From the NCBI GenBank assembly GCA_937930165.1, contig CALGVL010000142.1, forward strand, positions 1 to 8,072: a stretch of 8,072 nucleotides of DNA, given 5' to 3'. Below, one piece after another: positions 6,284 to 8,072 of the stretch. How positions within the stretch are numbered: position 1 is the stretch's first letter; each line of letters opens with the position of its first letter. The notes under the pieces are model-generated. The model did no database searches. It saw only the letters and a program-made list of their open reading frames with translations, and was not told the origin of the DNA. The translations under genes were made by a program, and so were the position numbers. Source of the stretch: an uncultured Acetobacteraceae bacterium. GTDB taxonomy: Bacteria > Pseudomonadota > Alphaproteobacteria > Acetobacterales > Acetobacteraceae.

Positions 6284-6308
6284 GCCGGAACCCAGCCCGA
6301 TGGCGGCG

Positions 6309-6953
6309 TCAGGGCAGCAGCCGGAAGATCGTGACCTCCCGCACGTCGCGGTCCTCCAGCTCCCGCGTCACCGGCACGGCGAGGCGGGCCAGGGGCTCCA
6401 GCCCCTCCCGCGGGACATAGGCGCGGCCGGGATCGGCCAGCCAGACCTCCGCCCCGGCCGCCGCCAGGCTGCGCAGCCAGGGCAGGATGTGGCGGGTCAT
6501 CGGCGCCTCGTAGCAGACATCCCCAGCCAGCACCCGGTCCCAGCGGCAGGGCTGGCCCACGATGTCCTCGGCCAGGGTGTGGACCTGCACGCCGTTCAGC
6601 GCCGCGTTCAGCCGGGTGGCGGCGATGGCCAGGGGGTCGATCTCCGCCGCCTCCACCCGCGCGGCGCCGGCCCGGGCGGCGGCGATGGCGGCCAGGCCGC
6701 AGCCGGCGGCGAAATCCAGCACGCGCTGGCCGGCGACTCGCTCCGGCTCGTCGAGGATCAGCCGCGCCATGGCCTGGCTGCCGGGCCAGGCGAAGGCCCA
6801 GAAGGGCGGCTCGATTCCCTGCTCGCCCAGCCAGGCTTCCGTCGCCTGCCAGATGGGGGTGATCTCATTAGCGAGGTGCAGGGCGATCTCCGGCACCAGG
6901 GGCGCATGGGCCACGGCGGTATGCGCCCGCAGGAAGGCTTCGGGATCGGTCAC
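6309..6953 (-). CDS. METTL20-like class I SAM-dependent protein lysine methyltransferase
   Basis: The 214-residue protein has a seven-beta-strand methyltransferase fold. Motif I is VLDFAAGCG (78-86), the acidic ribose-binding loop is AAEIDP (102-107), and the post-motif is AGDVCYEA (143-150), followed by DPGR (174-177). The segment PPFWAFAWPGSQA (49-61) and the GD..Y(D/E) and DPGR motifs closely resemble METTL20/ETFBKMT. The mitochondrial enzyme, and a studied Agrobacterium homologue, methylate lysines of the electron transfer flavoprotein beta subunit. The same target here is an inference, and ribosomal proteins are an alternative. The start is GTG at 6953, which overlaps the ubiA stop as GTGA, so translation is probably coupled to ubiA. 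No in-frame ATG lies near the conserved N-terminus (LVPEIALHLA at 19-28), which supports the GTG. An L11-methyltransferase (PrmA)-like label is possible in automatic annotation. Confidence 0.88.
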   Translation of the reverse strand: MTDPEAFLRAHTAVAHAPLVPEIALHLANEITPIWQATEAWLGEQGIEPPFWAFAWPGSQAMARLILDEPERVAGQRVLDFAAGCGLAAIAAARAGAARVEAAEIDPLAIAATRLNAALNGVQVHTLAEDIVGQPCRWDRVLAGDVCYEAPMTRHILPWLRSLAAAGAEVWLADPGRAYVPREGLEPLARLAVPVTRELEDRDVREVTIFRLLP

Positions 6954-7885
6954 AGCCGGCCAGCCAGGAAGGCCAGGGCCACGGCCAGCCCGGCCTCCCG
7001 GTTTGCCTTGAACAGCCGCAGGCAGCCCGCCGGGTCGTGGATGTCCAGTACCAGCACCTGCCGCGCCAGCAGCGCCGCCGGCAGCAGCAGGGCCGGGTAG
7101 AACCAGGCGCCAAGCTCCGCCCACCAGCCGGCCAGGGCCAGCAGCGCCAGCATCCCGGCATAGCAGGCGGCCAGGAAGGGCCGGGTCCGCTCGCCCCAGC
7201 GCAACGCGGTGCTGCCGATGCCGATCAGCGCGTCGTCCTCCCGGTCCTGATGGGCGTAGATCGTGTCGTAGCCGAGGATCCACAGGAAGGCGGCAGCCCA
7301 AAGGATGAGCGCCACCGTATCCAGCCGTCCGGTGACCGCCGCCATTCCCTCCGGCGCTGCCCAGCTGAAGGTGAGGCCGAGCATGGCCTGCGGCCAGTTC
7401 GTCACCCGCTTCGCCAGCGGATAGAGCAGCACCGGCACCAGGGACAGCACCCCCAGCAGGATCGCCACCCGGTTGAGCTGCAACAGCACCGCCAGCCCGA
7501 TGGCACAGAGCCCGGCCAGGAAGGCCAGGGCCTGCCGGGGCGAGACGGTCCCCGCCGCCAGCGGCCGCCCCCGCGTGCGCTCCACCTTCCGGTCCAGCTC
7601 GCGGTCCCAGAGGTCGTTCACCACGCAGCCCGCGCCGCGCATCGCCACGGCGCCGATCCCGAACAGGATCGTCAGCCGCAGCCCCTCCGCCCAGGAGGGC
7701 GCCGCCAGGGCAAAAGCCCACAGCCCCGGCAGGAAGAGCAGCCAGGAGCCGATGGGCCGGTCCAGCCGGGCCAGCAGCGCATAGGGCCGCCAGCTCCCGG
7801 GCAGGCGCGCGACCCAGCCGCGCGCCCTGATGTCGGTGTAGCCTTGCACGCCGGGGATGTTCCAGCGAAAGGGCGGCATGTCCAT
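6950..7885 (-). CDS. ubiA: 4-hydroxybenzoate polyprenyltransferase
   Basis: UbiA is an integral inner-membrane enzyme that prenylates 4-hydroxybenzoate in ubiquinone synthesis. With the start at 7885 the protein has 311 residues. The first aspartate-rich motif is NDLWDRELD (90-98) and the second lies in YDTIYAHQDREDD (206-218); both bind the Mg-diphosphate of the prenyl donor. LARLDRPIGSWLLFLPG (38-54) is typical of the family. Several hydrophobic helices are visible, near 46-61, 71-84, 117-137, 139-157, 189-205, 237-256 and 261-279. The start is uncertain: ATG 7885 has AGGAAGAGA upstream but overlaps the divergent rsmE start, ATG 7879 is also possible, and GTG 7849 (299 residues) would remove the overlap and still keep the conserved YTDIRARGWVARLP. 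The gene runs into the methyltransferase gene with a 4-base overlap. Confidence 0.93.
   Translation of the reverse strand: MDMPPFRWNIPGVQGYTDIRARGWVARLPGSWRPYALLARLDRPIGSWLLFLPGLWAFALAAPSWAEGLRLTILFGIGAVAMRGAGCVVNDLWDRELDRKVERTRGRPLAAGTVSPRQALAFLAGLCAIGLAVLLQLNRVAILLGVLSLVPVLLYPLAKRVTNWPQAMLGLTFSWAAPEGMAAVTGRLDTVALILWAAAFLWILGYDTIYAHQDREDDALIGIGSTALRWGERTRPFLAACYAGMLALLALAGWWAELGAWFYPALLLPAALLARQVLVLDIHDPAGCLRLFKANREAGLAVALAFLAGRL
7877..7885 (-). promoter_or_regulatory. Interleaved start codons of ubiA and rsmE
   Basis: The nine bases CATGTCCAT contain the rsmE ATG on the plus strand (7878-7880) and two in-frame ubiA ATG codons on the minus strand (7883-7885 and 7877-7879). Minus-strand AGGAAGAGA (7892-7900) lies six bases before the first of these; plus-strand GAAAGGG (7867-7873) lies four bases before the rsmE ATG. 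If both starts are used, each gene's leader and promoter lie inside the other's coding sequence. Confidence 0.5.
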
Positions 7886-8072
7886 CCCGCGTCTCTTCCT
7901 GGAACAGCCGCTGGAGGCCGGGCGGGAGATCCCCGCCACCCCCGGCCAGGCGCATTACCTGGGCGGCGTCATGCGCCGCGCCCCCGGCGACCCGGTGCTG
8001 CTCTTCAACGGCCGGGACGGGGAGTGGGAGGGGCGGATCGCCTTCCTGCGCAAGGACCGCGCCAGCTTCGTG
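7878..8072 (+). CDS. rsmE: 16S rRNA (uracil-1498-N3)-methyltransferase, 5' part
   Basis: The first 65 codons are present and the gene runs off the right edge. The N-terminus MSIPRLFLEQPLEAG, then GQAHYLGGVMRRAPGDPVLL and FNGRDGEWEGRI, is the PUA-like RNA-binding domain of RsmE; H..(Y)L..V.R...GD is its hallmark. RsmE methylates N3 of U1498 in the 30S decoding region using SAM through a SPOUT domain, which would lie beyond the window. ATG 7878 is supported by GAAAGGG at 7867-7873 and by agreement with the usual 'PRLF' start. It diverges from ubiA, an arrangement I believe recurs in alphaproteobacteria, often with gshA after rsmE. Confidence 0.92.
   Translation, partial: MSIPRLFLEQPLEAGREIPATPGQAHYLGGVMRRAPGDPVLLFNGRDGEWEGRIAFLRKDRASFV

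Noticed and set aside
6222..6308. Intrinsic terminator in the convergent gap
   Set aside because: Short stems are present but there is no T run on either strand, so I list them only as stem-loops.
6954..7955. Minus-strand frame that would fuse the methyltransferase to about 330 upstream residues
   Set aside because: The upstream part is the out-of-frame shadow of ubiA; the real methyltransferase starts at GTG 6953.
1..8072. CRISPR array, tRNA or rRNA genes, insertion sequence or phage genes
   Set aside because: No regularly spaced direct repeats, no cloverleaf or rRNA-like sequence, and no transposase or integrase motifs were found on either strand.

Overview
The window is about 8 kb of dense, very GC-rich bacterial DNA. 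Gene content and protein style point to an alphaproteobacterium, most likely of the Acetobacteraceae (Roseomonas-like). Supporting points are an AspRS of the tRNA-Asn-accepting type, an EipB (DUF1849) envelope protein, a UbiA with alphaproteobacterial N-terminal sequence divergent from rsmE, and a bacterial METTL20-type methyltransferase. The taxonomic call is an inference from protein resemblance, not from a search.

Layout, left to right. Positions 1-52 hold the last codons of a plus-strand gene of uncertain identity. aspS (213-2027, plus) follows a 160-base gap that has hairpins and a possible promoter. A 135-base gap after aspS contains a perfect 15-bp inverted repeat and a second small hairpin, and looks like a dispersed palindromic element. 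Next comes an EipB-family periplasmic protein gene (2163-2990, plus). It converges on a CtBP-like D-2-hydroxyacid dehydrogenase gene (3004-4011, minus), which is divergent from an unusual short-chain dehydrogenase/reductase gene (4157-4906, plus). Downstream of the SDR is an exported seven-bladed WD40 propeller fused to a C-terminal cytochrome c domain (4965-6221, plus). Converging on it is a minus-strand pair: ubiA (6950-7885) followed by a METTL20-like protein lysine methyltransferase gene (6309-6953), which overlap by four bases (GTGA). The 5' part of rsmE (7878 to the right edge) diverges from ubiA with the two start regions interleaved.

Most of the window is housekeeping: aminoacyl-tRNA synthesis, ubiquinone synthesis and 16S rRNA methylation. 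The less ordinary content is the WD40-cytochrome c fusion, the SDR whose YxxxK tyrosine is replaced, the METTL20 homologue translationally coupled to ubiA, the palindromic element between aspS and eipB, and the interleaved divergent start codons. I see no insertion sequence, phage gene, CRISPR array, tRNA or rRNA, and no clear sign of recent horizontal transfer. No gene-free stretch exceeds 160 bases.
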